A stretch of 64,000 nucleotides of DNA from Kitasatospora atroaurantiaca. Lineage in GTDB: Bacteria; Actinomycetota; Actinomycetes; Streptomycetales; Streptomycetaceae. The translations under genes were made by a program, and so were the position numbers. Positions 54,806 to 63,102 of this stretch are shown one piece after another (within the stretch, counting starts at the first letter, position 1; each line of letters starts with the position of its first letter). The DNA is taken from NCBI RefSeq assembly GCF_007828955.1, contig NZ_VIVR01000001.1, positions 5,022,001 through 5,086,000 of the forward strand, given 5' to 3'. Below the pieces are notes generated by a model, which saw only the letters and a program-made list of their open reading frames with translations, was not told the DNA's origin and searched no databases.

Positions 54806-55788
54806 GTGTTTCCGTGGCACGGGAGGCCGACTGGAACGAGGCTCCCGGACTGCTCGACGGTGCGAAGGATCTCACCCTCGGCCCCGAGGAGTGCAACCTC
54901 GCGTACTGGATCACCGAGGTGGCGCAGGGCACCCTGCGCGAGCGCGGCGAGACCGGACACCACAAGGACGCCCTGGTACCGGACTTCCTGCGCAAGCCGG
55001 GCCCGCTGCGCGACGCCCTGGTGCTGGAGTTCGGGTACCGCGGCCTGTCGGAGGAGATCGCCACCCGGCTCCTCGCCCACTACGTGGCCGCCGCCCCCGG
55101 GATCCCCGAGCTGGAGTTCTACGCCACCCAGCTGATCGACGAGGCCCGCCACGCCCGGGTCTTCCGCAACCACCTGGTCGAGCTGGGCCTGCCCGCCGAG
55201 ACCCTGCTCCGCGACATCGACGAGATGGCCGCCGACTACCGCCGCCGGGTGCTGCAGCCGGTGGAGGACTTCACCCTGGAGATCATCCGCGACCAGGGCG
55301 ACTTCGCCGGGGGAGTGGCGGTCTTCGCCATCGTCATCGAGGGCGTGCTCGCCCCGGCCGCCGAGCTCAGCGAGCGCAAGTGGACCCCGCTGTCCCCGGC
55401 GACCGGCGAGATCTCGCGCGGCACCGGCATCGACGAGATCCGCCACCTCACCGTGGCCGCCACCATCCTGCGCGACCACCTGGTGAAGCACCCGGAGTAC
55501 CGGCCGCGGCTGGCCGAGATCCTGGCCGCCGGGCGCAAGCTCTGGGACGAGGTGCCGGACCGGGAGTTCGTCATCCACCGCGAGGAGCTGTTCCAGGAGG
55601 GCATGCACCAGCACGCCGACCTGATCGGCGACTACGAGATCTGGCCCGGCGTACGGATGCTGGACACCACCCCGGACCAGCGCTACGACATGGCCGAGCG
55701 CTGGACCGACGAGATGGCCGAGAGCCGGATGGCCTACATGGGCATCCCGCTCGAACTCCTCACCGGTGTCTCCGGGGACGGGTCATGA
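54802..55788 (+). CDS. Ferritin-like diiron enzyme, candidate azoxy-forming oxidase (VlmB-like)
   Basis: 328 residues with two metal-type motifs, E114-A-R-H117 (in LIDEARHARVF) and E212-I-R-H215 (in GIDEIRHLTVAA), plus E180 in a central helix, the pattern of ferritin-like diiron oxygenases. VlmB is a diiron enzyme that oxidises the hydrazine to the azoxy group. Its position next to the VlmO-like and VlmR-like genes supports the same job. Alternatives are an amine or arylamine N-oxygenase (AurF type). Confidence 0.8.
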   Translation: MSVSVAREADWNEAPGLLDGAKDLTLGPEECNLAYWITEVAQGTLRERGETGHHKDALVPDFLRKPGPLRDALVLEFGYRGLSEEIATRLLAHYVAAAPGIPELEFYATQLIDEARHARVFRNHLVELGLPAETLLRDIDEMAADYRRRVLQPVEDFTLEIIRDQGDFAGGVAVFAIVIEGVLAPAAELSERKWTPLSPATGEISRGTGIDEIRHLTVAATILRDHLVKHPEYRPRLAEILAAGRKLWDEVPDREFVIHREELFQEGMHQHADLIGDYEIWPGVRMLDTTPDQRYDMAERWTDEMAESRMAYMGIPLELLTGVSGDGS

Positions 55789-56795
55789 CCGCGGCGGCCG
55801 GCCGGGCCGCGGTGATCGCCGGGATCGGCTCCTACCTGCCGCCGCAGCTGGTGACCAACGAGGACCTGACGGCCCGACTGGACACCTCGGACGAGTGGAT
55901 CCGCACCCGTACCGGCATCTCCACCCGCCACGTCGTGTCGCCCGGCATGGCCACCTCCGACCTGGCGGTGGAGGCCGGGCGGCGGGCGCTGAAGTCCGCC
56001 GACGAGTCCCAGGTGGACGCGGTCGTGCTGGCCACCACCACCCCCGACCGCCCCTGCCCGGCCACCGCCCCCGACGTGGCGGCCAGGCTCGGGCTGGGCG
56101 GTGTCGCGGCCTTCGACGTCTCGGCCGTGTGCAGCGGATTCCTCTACGCCCTGGCCACCGGTGCGGGGCTGATCGCCGCCGGCACCGCGGACCGGGTGCT
56201 CCTGATCGCCGCCGACGCCTTCACCACCATCATCGACCCGCAGGACCGCAGCACCGCCGTCATCTTCGCGGACGGCGCCGGCGCGGTGGTCCTGCGGGCC
56301 GGGAACGCGGACGAACCCGGCGCGCTGGGCCCGGTGGTGCTGGGCAGCGACGGCGAGCTCAGCGACCTGATCGAGGTGCCGGCCGGCGGCTCCCGCCAGC
56401 GGTCCTCGGGCCGCGAACCCGAGCCCGGCGACGAGTACTTCAAGATGCGCGGCCGGGACATCTACCGCCACGCGGTGGAACGGATGACCAGCGCCTCCCA
56501 GCAGGCCGTCGCCGCGGCCGGCTGGACCCTGGAGGACGTCGACCGCTTCGCCGCCCACCAGGCCAACGCCCGCATCCTCGCGGCCGTCGCCGAGCGGCTC
56601 GGCATCCCGGCCGAGCGGCAGCTCTCCAACATCGAGCGGGTCGGCAACACCGGCGTCGCCTCGATCCCGGTGCTGCTCTCCGAGTCGGCGGCCGACGGCA
56701 GCCTGGCCGCCGGTCAGCGGGTGCTGCTCACCGCCTTCGGCGGCGGCCTCGCCTGGGGCGCCGCGACCGTCGTGTGGCCCCAACTCCGGACCTGA
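55785..56795 (+). CDS. Beta-ketoacyl-ACP synthase III
   Basis: 336 residues of the FabH group with the Cys-His-Asn triad: DVSAVCSGFLYAL, FAAHQANARIL and ERVGNTGVASIPVLL. The N-terminus GIGSYLPPQLVTNEDL and DEWIRTRTGISTRH are standard. Starts chain building by condensing an acyl-CoA primer with malonyl-ACP. The ATG overlaps the stop of the diiron gene. It forms, with the next ACP and KAS II, a dedicated fatty-acid synthesis set. Confidence 0.94.
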   Translation: MTAAAGRAAVIAGIGSYLPPQLVTNEDLTARLDTSDEWIRTRTGISTRHVVSPGMATSDLAVEAGRRALKSADESQVDAVVLATTTPDRPCPATAPDVAARLGLGGVAAFDVSAVCSGFLYALATGAGLIAAGTADRVLLIAADAFTTIIDPQDRSTAVIFADGAGAVVLRAGNADEPGALGPVVLGSDGELSDLIEVPAGGSRQRSSGREPEPGDEYFKMRGRDIYRHAVERMTSASQQAVAAAGWTLEDVDRFAAHQANARILAAVAERLGIPAERQLSNIERVGNTGVASIPVLLSESAADGSLAAGQRVLLTAFGGGLAWGAATVVWPQLRT

Positions 56796-56837
56796 GGAAC
56801 AGAGCACCTCGACCCTTCCGCATCGAAAGGAACCACC

Positions 56838-57068
56838 ATGTTCGACACCCTGAAGGAAATCCTGGTCAGCAAGCTCAAGGTGACCCCGGAGCAGGTCACG
56901 CCGGAGTCCACCAAGGACGACATCGAGCTCGACTCGCTGGCCGTCGTCGAGCTGTCACTGGTGCTGGAGAACGAGCTCGGCATCACCATCAGCGACGACG
57001 AACTGCTGGAGGCCGAGACCATCGGCGAGATGGCCGAGCTGATCGAGAGCCGGAGCCTGAAGGTCTGA
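56838..57068 (+). CDS. Acyl carrier protein 3 (FAS-type)
   Basis: 76 residues, acidic, with the pantetheine Ser in DDIELDSLAVVELSL and the close FAS-type ending ISDDELLEAETIGEMAELIES. GAAAGGA precedes the ATG; the stop overlaps the KAS II start (TGATG). Partner of the flanking KAS III and KAS II. Confidence 0.94.
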   Translation: MFDTLKEILVSKLKVTPEQVTPESTKDDIELDSLAVVELSLVLENELGITISDDELLEAETIGEMAELIESRSLKV

Positions 57069-58288
57069 TGGACCGTCACGACATCGCCGTCACCGGGCTC
57101 GGCCTGGTCACCCCGGGAGGCATCGGGGTCGGGCCGAGCTGGGCGGCGGTCTGCGAAGGGCGGCCCACCGCCGCCCACGACCCCGTTCTCGAGCACAACC
57201 CGGTGAAGATCTCCTGCCGGGTGCCGGACTTCGACCCCGGCGCGCTGCTGGGCGGCCGCCGGGCCCACCGCCTGGACCGCTTCACGCAGTTCGCCCTGGT
57301 CGCCGCCCGGGAGGCGATCGCCGACGCCGGGCTCGACCCGCAGACCTGGGACGGCGCCCGGGTGGGCGTCGTGCTGGGCTGCGCGGACGGCGGCCCCGGC
57401 ACGGTCGAGGAGCAGCACCGGATCCTGGTCGAGCAGAGCCCGGCCAAGGTCTCCCCACTGCTGCTCCCCATGCAGCTGCCCAACATGCTGGCCGGTCAGA
57501 CGGCCATCGAGTTCGGCGCCACCGGCCCCAACCTGGTGGTCGCCACCGCCTGCGCCTCCGGCGCGACCGCGATCGGCACCGCGCGGGACCTGCTGCTGCT
57601 GGACCGCTGCGACATCGTGCTGGCGGGAGGGAGCGAGGCCATGATCACCCCACTGGTCATGGCCGGCTTCGCCCAGATGGGCGCCCTCTCCAAGCGGGAG
57701 GACGACCCGGGCTCGGCCTCCCGCCCGTTCGACGCCGACCGTGACGGCTTCGTCGCGGGGGAGGGCAGCGGCGTGCTCGTCCTGGAGCGCACGGCCGACG
57801 CGCGGGCGCGCGGCGCCCGCGTCCGCGCCCGGGTGGTCGGGTACGGCTCGAGCGCGGACGCCCACCACATGACCACCCCGCACCCCGAGGGGGTGGGCGT
57901 GGAGGCCGCCGTACGGGCCGCACTGGCCGACGCCGGTGCCGCACCGGGCGACGTCCGGCACGTCAACGCACACGGGACCTCGACCCCGCTGAACGACCTG
58001 GCCGAGGCCCGGATGCTGCAACGGGTGCTCCCCGGCTCCCCGCTGGTGACCTCCACCAAGGGGTCGACCGGCCACCTGCTGGGCGCGGCTGGCGCGGTGG
58101 AGGCGGTGTTCAGCGTCCTCACCATCGAACAGGGCCTCGTCCCGCCCACCGCCAACCTGAAGACCCTCGATCCCCGGCTCGACATCACGGTCGCCACCGC
58201 GGCGACCGCGCAGCGAGTCGACCTCGCCCTGAGCAACTCCTTCGGATTCGGCGGCCAGAACGCCGTGTTGGCGATAGCCGCTGCCTGA
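57068..58288 (+). CDS. Beta-ketoacyl-ACP synthase II
   Basis: 406 residues of the FabF group with the Cys-His-His set: VVATACASGATAIG, HVNAHGTSTPLND and TKGSTGHLLGAAGAVEA. Elongates the acyl chain on ACP 3. No ketoreductase, dehydratase or enoyl reductase genes are present in the window, so these steps must be borrowed from primary fatty-acid synthesis or lie outside. Confidence 0.95.
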   Translation: MDRHDIAVTGLGLVTPGGIGVGPSWAAVCEGRPTAAHDPVLEHNPVKISCRVPDFDPGALLGGRRAHRLDRFTQFALVAAREAIADAGLDPQTWDGARVGVVLGCADGGPGTVEEQHRILVEQSPAKVSPLLLPMQLPNMLAGQTAIEFGATGPNLVVATACASGATAIGTARDLLLLDRCDIVLAGGSEAMITPLVMAGFAQMGALSKREDDPGSASRPFDADRDGFVAGEGSGVLVLERTADARARGARVRARVVGYGSSADAHHMTTPHPEGVGVEAAVRAALADAGAAPGDVRHVNAHGTSTPLNDLAEARMLQRVLPGSPLVTSTKGSTGHLLGAAGAVEAVFSVLTIEQGLVPPTANLKTLDPRLDITVATAATAQRVDLALSNSFGFGGQNAVLAIAAA

Positions 58289-58320
58289 CCGGCAGTCTCC
58301 CCTCCCCTTGGAGAATCCTC

Positions 58321-59805
58321 ATGTCATCCAGCAGCACCTCACCCGCCAGACCCGGCGCCGCGGCGCGCCTGGGCACCGGCCACATCGTCTTCCTGATCGT
58401 CGCCGCCGCGGCGCCGCTGTCCGCCATGGTCGGTACGGTGCCGCTGGCCTTCGCGATCGGCAACGGCGCGGGCGTCCCCGCCGCCTTCGTCTTCGCCGGC
58501 GCGACCCTGCTCTGCTTCTCGGTCGGGTACGCCGTGAGCGCCCGGCGTACCGGAGGCTCCGGCGGCTTCTACGCCTCCATCGCCGACGGCCTCGGCCGCC
58601 CGACGGCGGTCTCGGGCGGCTTCCTCGCCGTCCTCGCCTACAACTGCGCGACCGTCGGACTGGTCGGCGCGCTGGGCTACTTCACCAAGCTGGTGCTGGC
58701 CGGCCACGGCATCGACGTCCCCTGGGAGCTGTGCGCGGGCGTGGGCGTGGCCGCCGTCGCCGTCCTCGGCTACCGGGAGATCGCGATCAGCGCGCGGGTG
58801 CTGGCGGTCCTGATGCTGGGTGAGATCGGCATCCTCTTCGTCCTGGACCTGGCGGTGCTGGCCAGGCACGGCATCCACGCCCTGCCCGCGGCCTCCTTCG
58901 CGCCCAAGGAGGTGTTCGGCCAGGGGCTGGGCGTCTCGGTCATGTTCGCCTTCGTCTCCTTCATCGGCTTCGAGTCGGCCGCGCTCTACGGCAAGGAGGC
59001 CAAGGACCCCAAGCGCAGCGTGCCGCGTGCCACGTACATCGCCGTCCTGCTCATCGCCGGCTTCTACGCGCTCACCAGCTGGGTCGCGGTCGGCGCGGTC
59101 GGCAGCGACAGCGTGCGCAGCACGGCCACCGAGCAGATGGGGAACCTGTTCTTCGGCCTGGGCACCGACTACCTGGGCAGCACGGGAGCCACGCTGCTCG
59201 AGGTGATGCTCTGCACCAGCCTCTTCGCCGCGACACTGGCCCTGCACAGCGCGGCCAACCGCTACGCCCAGGTGCTCGCCGACGACGGGCTGCTGCCTGC
59301 CGGGCTGGGCGCCGTACACCCCAAGTACGGTGCGCCGCACCGGGCGAGCCTCGTGCAGAGCGTGGTCAACGCGCTCGCCGCGACGGGCTTCGCGGTGGCC
59401 GGCCTGGACCCGTACGCCGACATGACGACCAGCATGCTGGGCCTCGGCACGCTGGGCATCGTGGTGCTGCAGGCGCTCGCCGCGCTCTCCGTGCTCGGGC
59501 TGCGGCGCCGGGCCCCCGGGCTCGGCTGGTGGCAGGGGACGGTCGCGCCGCTGCTCGGCTTCCTGGGCCTGGCGGCCACGGTCTGGCTGGTGGTCGGGAA
59601 CTTCGACCTGCTGACCGGTACGCAGTCCGCCGTGGTCGGCCAGCTCCCCTGGGTGCTCCCGGCACTGGCCGTGATCGGCCTGGTCTACGCCGCCTGGCTG
59701 AAGTCCGCCAAGCCCGACCGCTACCGCAACCTGGCCCAGACCCACCGCAGCGCCGAGCCCGACCGGACTCCGGCCGTGGAAACCCCGGAACCCGTTCTCG
59801 CTTAG
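58321..59805 (+). CDS. APC-family amino acid permease
   Basis: 494 residues, about twelve helices; TGHIVFLIVAAAAPLSAMVG at helix 1, FAFVSFIGFESAALYGKEAKDPKRSVPRA and LHSAANRYAQVLADDGLLP are typical of amino acid/polyamine/organocation transporters. Between KAS II and a seryl-tRNA synthetase it might import serine for the pathway or move an amine intermediate; specificity cannot be read. The ATG follows TTGGAG by a short spacer. Confidence 0.9.
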   Translation: MSSSSTSPARPGAAARLGTGHIVFLIVAAAAPLSAMVGTVPLAFAIGNGAGVPAAFVFAGATLLCFSVGYAVSARRTGGSGGFYASIADGLGRPTAVSGGFLAVLAYNCATVGLVGALGYFTKLVLAGHGIDVPWELCAGVGVAAVAVLGYREIAISARVLAVLMLGEIGILFVLDLAVLARHGIHALPAASFAPKEVFGQGLGVSVMFAFVSFIGFESAALYGKEAKDPKRSVPRATYIAVLLIAGFYALTSWVAVGAVGSDSVRSTATEQMGNLFFGLGTDYLGSTGATLLEVMLCTSLFAATLALHSAANRYAQVLADDGLLPAGLGAVHPKYGAPHRASLVQSVVNALAATGFAVAGLDPYADMTTSMLGLGTLGIVVLQALAALSVLGLRRRAPGLGWWQGTVAPLLGFLGLAATVWLVVGNFDLLTGTQSAVVGQLPWVLPALAVIGLVYAAWLKSAKPDRYRNLAQTHRSAEPDRTPAVETPEPVLA

Positions 59806-59813
59806 GGGCAGCT

Positions 59814-59996
59814 CCCCAGGGGCGCGGGGGAACTGCGCTGCCGGCCAGGCGCCTCCGTAGAGGACCGGTCCCCGCGGTTCCTCGCAGGTGGGAGCAGCTC
59901 CTCAGGGGCGCGGGGAACTGCGCGACAGACCATGCACCTCCGTAGAGGGCTGGTCGCGCGCGCAGTTGATCGAGCAGAGCCCCGCGCCCCCGGGTG
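59814..59996. repeat. Dispersed inverted repeat (copies 5 and 6 in tandem)
   Basis: Two adjoining units, each opening with CAGGGGCGCGGGG and containing CACCTCCGTAGAGG or its close variant. The first has lost most of its right arm; the second is intact, ending CCCCGCGCCCCCGGG. They fill most of the 267-bp gap between the permease and seryl-tRNA synthetase genes, which are therefore probably not one uninterrupted transcript. Confidence 0.7.
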
Positions 59997-60072
59997 CTGC
60001 ATGGCCGATCGGGTGCCCAAGCGCTGCGGCGGTGAGAGTGCAACTGACTGACGATCCGTGAAGGAGAGCCCT

Positions 60073-61362
60073 GTGCACGACGTACGTGAGCTGATCGATC
60101 AGGGGCCGGAGGCCACCCGCCGGCTCGCCCGCCGCAGGTACCAACTGGACCTGGACGGGCTGTGGGCCGCGCATCGCCGCCGCGCCGCCGGCCTGGACGA
60201 GGTGGCCCTGCTGCGCTCCGAGCTCAAGCGGGCGTCCTCGCGTCCGCGGCAGGCCGGTGCCCAGGGGCCCTCGGAGGCGGACCGCGAGGAGTCGCGGCTG
60301 CTGCGGGAGAAGGTGCAGACCGCAGAGGCCGAGGTGCGGACCGCCGAGCAGGAGCTCACCGAGCTGCTGCTGCAGATCCCCAACCTGCCGCTCGACTCCG
60401 TCCCCGACGGTGACTCGGAGAAGGAGGCGGTCGAGGTGCGCCGGGGCGGGCCGCCGGTCCGCGACGCCGCCGAGTCACGCCACCATGCCGAGGTCGGCGC
60501 CGAGTTGGGCATTCTGGACAGCACCCGGGCGGCCAGGCTCTCGGGGGCCCGCTTCAGCGTGGCCGCCGGTCCGGGTGCCCGGCTGGAGCGGGCGCTGGCG
60601 GCGTTCTTCCTCGACCTGCACACCACCGAGCACGGGTACACCGAGTACTCCGTCCCGCACCTGGTCACCCGGGAGACCATGACGGCGACGGGGCAGCTGC
60701 CCAAGTTCGAGGAGGAGCTGTTCGCCACCTCGGTCGGTGGCCGGGAGCTGTTCCTGATCCCGACCGCCGAGGTGCCGCTCACCAACCTGGTCGCCGGGGA
60801 GCTGCTGAACCCGCGCTCGCTGCCGCTGGCGTTCACCGCCCACACCCCCTGCTACCGCGCCGAGGCCGGAGCCTACGGCCGGGACACCCGGGGCATCCTG
60901 CGGCTGCACCAGTTCGGAAAGGTGGAGCTGGTCCGGATCTGTGAACCCGAGAAGGCCCAGGACGAGCTGGAGCTGATGGTCCGCCAGGCCTCCGAGTGCC
61001 TGGAGCGCCTGGGGCTGTCGTACCGGGTGATGCTGCTGCCGGCCGGCGACATGGGCTTCTCCGCCCGGATGACGTACGACCTCGAGGTCTGGATGCCCGG
61101 CAGCGGGGCCTTCCGCGAGGTGTCCTCGGTCTCGGACTGCGGGACCTTCCAGGCCCGCCGCGCGGGTGTCCGGTACCGCAGCGCCGACGGCCGAAAGGTG
61201 CCGGTGGCCACCCTGAACGGCTCGGCCCTGCCGATCGGCCGCACCCTGGCGGCTCTGCTGGAGCAGGGCGTCCAGCCCGACGGCTCGGTGCTGCTGCCCG
61301 AGGCGCTGGTGCCGTACACGGGCTTCCGCCGGCTGCTGCCCGGTGGCGGTACCGAGCGCTGA
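60073..61362 (+). CDS. Second-copy-type seryl-tRNA synthetase, VlmL-like
   Basis: Charges tRNA with serine. 429 residues: an N-terminal coiled-coil arm (about 30-105) that grips the long variable arm of tRNA-Ser, then the class II core with FLIPTAEVPLTN, motif 2 CYRAEAGAYGRDTRGILRLHQF and motif 3 TLNGSALPIGRTLAALLE. Compared with housekeeping enzymes, the conserved D of (D)FQARR is T (SDCGTFQARR) and the linker after the arm is diverged, so it is likely a pathway copy. The GTG at 60073 follows AAGGAG by six bases. Valanimycin and albomycin clusters also hold such copies. Confidence 0.92.
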   Translation: MHDVRELIDQGPEATRRLARRRYQLDLDGLWAAHRRRAAGLDEVALLRSELKRASSRPRQAGAQGPSEADREESRLLREKVQTAEAEVRTAEQELTELLLQIPNLPLDSVPDGDSEKEAVEVRRGGPPVRDAAESRHHAEVGAELGILDSTRAARLSGARFSVAAGPGARLERALAAFFLDLHTTEHGYTEYSVPHLVTRETMTATGQLPKFEEELFATSVGGRELFLIPTAEVPLTNLVAGELLNPRSLPLAFTAHTPCYRAEAGAYGRDTRGILRLHQFGKVELVRICEPEKAQDELELMVRQASECLERLGLSYRVMLLPAGDMGFSARMTYDLEVWMPGSGAFREVSSVSDCGTFQARRAGVRYRSADGRKVPVATLNGSALPIGRTLAALLEQGVQPDGSVLLPEALVPYTGFRRLLPGGGTER

Positions 61363-61367
61363 GCCAA

Positions 61368-61405
61368 CGCGAAGGGCCCGCCGGATCTCCGGCGGGCCCT
61401 TCGCG
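61368..61405. terminator. Bidirectional terminator between SerRS and SARP 2
   Basis: A 17-bp perfect stem (CGCGAAGGGCCCGCCGG with its complement) and an ATCT loop, midway between two convergent stop codons. AA/TT pairs low in the stem and flanking bases suit both directions. Confidence 0.85.
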
Positions 61406-61417
61406 GTTGACGGATGC

Positions 61418-62209
61418 TCAGACCGGCTGGAGCTGCGGCGGGGAGGGCAGGTGCAGCGAGGGCTCCTGGTTGAGGATCTCCCGGAAGAGCCGCTTGAGCT
61501 GCGGCGACGGCTCCATGCCGAGCTCGTCGATCAGCCTGGTACGGGCCGTGTTGTAGGCCTCGACCGCCTCGGCCTGGCGGCCGGAGAGGTACAGGGCCAG
61601 CATCAGCAGCTCGGTGATCCGCTCCCGCCACGGGTGGATGACGCTCAGCCGCCGGAGCTCGCTGATCGTCGATGCCGGCTGGTTGCAGCGGATGCCCAGC
61701 TCCAGCTTGTCCTCCAGGGCCGCCAGGTACTCCTCGTCCAGCTGGAGGGCCACGCTGCGGCAGAGCGCACTTGCGGTGACGTCCTGCAGCGGCGCGCCCT
61801 GCCAGAGGGACAGCGCCTCGTCCAGCAGCCGGCCTGCCTGCGCCGGGTCGTTCTCCACCGCGAGCCTGGAGCGGGTGAGGCGGTCGCGGAACACGCTCAT
61901 GTCCAGATCGTCGGGGGCGACGTCGAGGACGTAGCCGGACGCCTGGGTGATCAGCGCCGGTGCCGCCGGCGAGCTGCCGGCGAGCTGCCGCAGGGTGCGC
62001 CGCAGCCGGGAGACGTGGGCCTGCAGGGCGTTCTCCACGGTGTCGGGGGGATTGTCGCCCCACAGCTCGGTGTAGAGCTGCTCGGTCGGTACCAGCCGGC
62101 CGGCCCTGATCAGCAGGGTGGCCAGCAGGATGCGCTGCCGGGTGCCCGAGATGGCGCTGAATCGGCCGTCCACGACGGCCCCGACGGATCCCAGAACTGT
62201 GAACTTCAT
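61418..62209 (-). CDS. SARP-family transcriptional activator 2
   Basis: 263 residues: a winged-helix DNA-binding domain (MKFTVLGSVGAVVDG; RQRILLATLLIRAGRLVPTEQ; ALQAHVSRLRRTLRQL) and a BTAD domain (ELRRLSVIHPWRERITELLMLALYLSGRQ; DELGMEPSPQLKRLFREIL). It has no ATPase extension. ATG 62209 follows GGGAG. It is the regulator nearest to the azoxy genes and a candidate to bind the GTCAG-type 11-bp repeats; SARP 1 may instead read the TCGAG-type site. This pairing is a guess. Confidence 0.93.
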   Translation of the reverse strand: MKFTVLGSVGAVVDGRFSAISGTRQRILLATLLIRAGRLVPTEQLYTELWGDNPPDTVENALQAHVSRLRRTLRQLAGSSPAAPALITQASGYVLDVAPDDLDMSVFRDRLTRSRLAVENDPAQAGRLLDEALSLWQGAPLQDVTASALCRSVALQLDEEYLAALEDKLELGIRCNQPASTISELRRLSVIHPWRERITELLMLALYLSGRQAEAVEAYNTARTRLIDELGMEPSPQLKRLFREILNQEPSLHLPSPPQLQPV

Positions 62210-62415
62210 TGGCTCTCCCGTTCGAGAAGGCCGTCCCATCCGTACCGGGTGGCGGCGGTCCGGAGAGTCACACCGTCACCTGGAGCCCCGCTTGAGCTCA
62301 GCCGGACCTCCTCCCCGGCGGCTGTGCGCATTACCTCCGGCGTAATCGACGCGACGCATTTGCGCTGCGAGCCTTGAGCCATCGGAACTTTACCGATGGA
62401 GAGAGGAAATTGGCT

Positions 62416-62796
62416 GTGACCGACTTCGAGAAGCTCGTCGACCGCTATATCGCGGTTTGGAACGAGACGGACGCCGAGAGCCGCAGCGCCCAGATCCGTT
62501 CGCTGTGGACGGAGGACGGCGAGCACGTGTTCCCGCAGGCCGCGCTGCGTGGATACGAGGCGATCGAGGCCGTCGTGACCGAGGTGTACGAGCAGTTCGT
62601 CACCAAGGGCTTCAAGTTCCGGGTCGGCGCGAACGGCAAGCCCGACGTCAACAACAACTCGGTGCGCTTCACCTGGGAGATGGTGCCGGCGGCCGGTGGT
62701 GACGAGGTGTCGATGGGCGGCGTCGACTTCATCATCGTCGACGAGGACGGCCGGATCCGGTACGACTACCAGTTCTTCGACATCCTCCCGGCCTGA
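62416..62796 (+). CDS. SnoaL-like / NTF2-fold protein
   Basis: 126 residues of the NTF2-like superfamily: VTDFEKLVDRYIAVWNETD, RSLWTEDGEHVF, ALRGYEAIEAVVTEVYEQF, SVRFTWEMVPAAG and GGVDFIIVDEDGRIRYDYQFF. The family includes small cyclases, isomerases and binding proteins in secondary metabolism. The GTG at 62416 follows GAGAGG by nine bases; TTG 62410 and an ATG at 62374 are alternatives. Divergent from SARP 2 with about 200 bp between. Role in the pathway unknown. Confidence 0.82.
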   Translation: MTDFEKLVDRYIAVWNETDAESRSAQIRSLWTEDGEHVFPQAALRGYEAIEAVVTEVYEQFVTKGFKFRVGANGKPDVNNNSVRFTWEMVPAAGGDEVSMGGVDFIIVDEDGRIRYDYQFFDILPA

Positions 62797-62815
62797 CCTG
62801 ACCTGACAGGTCTGT

Positions 62816-62842
62816 GTCAGGGTCGCGTCAGCGTGGCGTCAG
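62816..62842 (+). promoter_or_regulatory. Candidate SARP operator (GTCAG type) for the terminal exporter
   Basis: GTCAG at 62816, 62827 and 62838, exactly 11 bp apart, in the 306-bp gap between the SnoaL-like and MFS genes. An overlapping inverted repeat, CCTGACA (62802) with TGTCAGG (62815), is also present. The remainder of the gap (62843-63102) holds no gene I can support. Confidence 0.62.
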
Positions 62843-63102
62843 GGCCTGCTGGCACCGTTCGCGTGACGGTGTCGCGGGCCCTGGTGTCAGGCATGAGATT
62901 TTCACATCTGATCGATGCGCGGATCACTGGCCGCCCCTGCATGGCGCGTGGGAGTTTCTGATACGTGGGCGGTCGAAGGCTTCATGCCTGTTTCCGCGTC
63001 ACCGACATGGAGGCACTGAGGCCGGTATCCCGTCGGCCTCCCAATCCCGTCGGGCTCGCATTTCCGCGAAGGCCGGCAACCATGATCGATCAGGAGTTCC
63101 AC

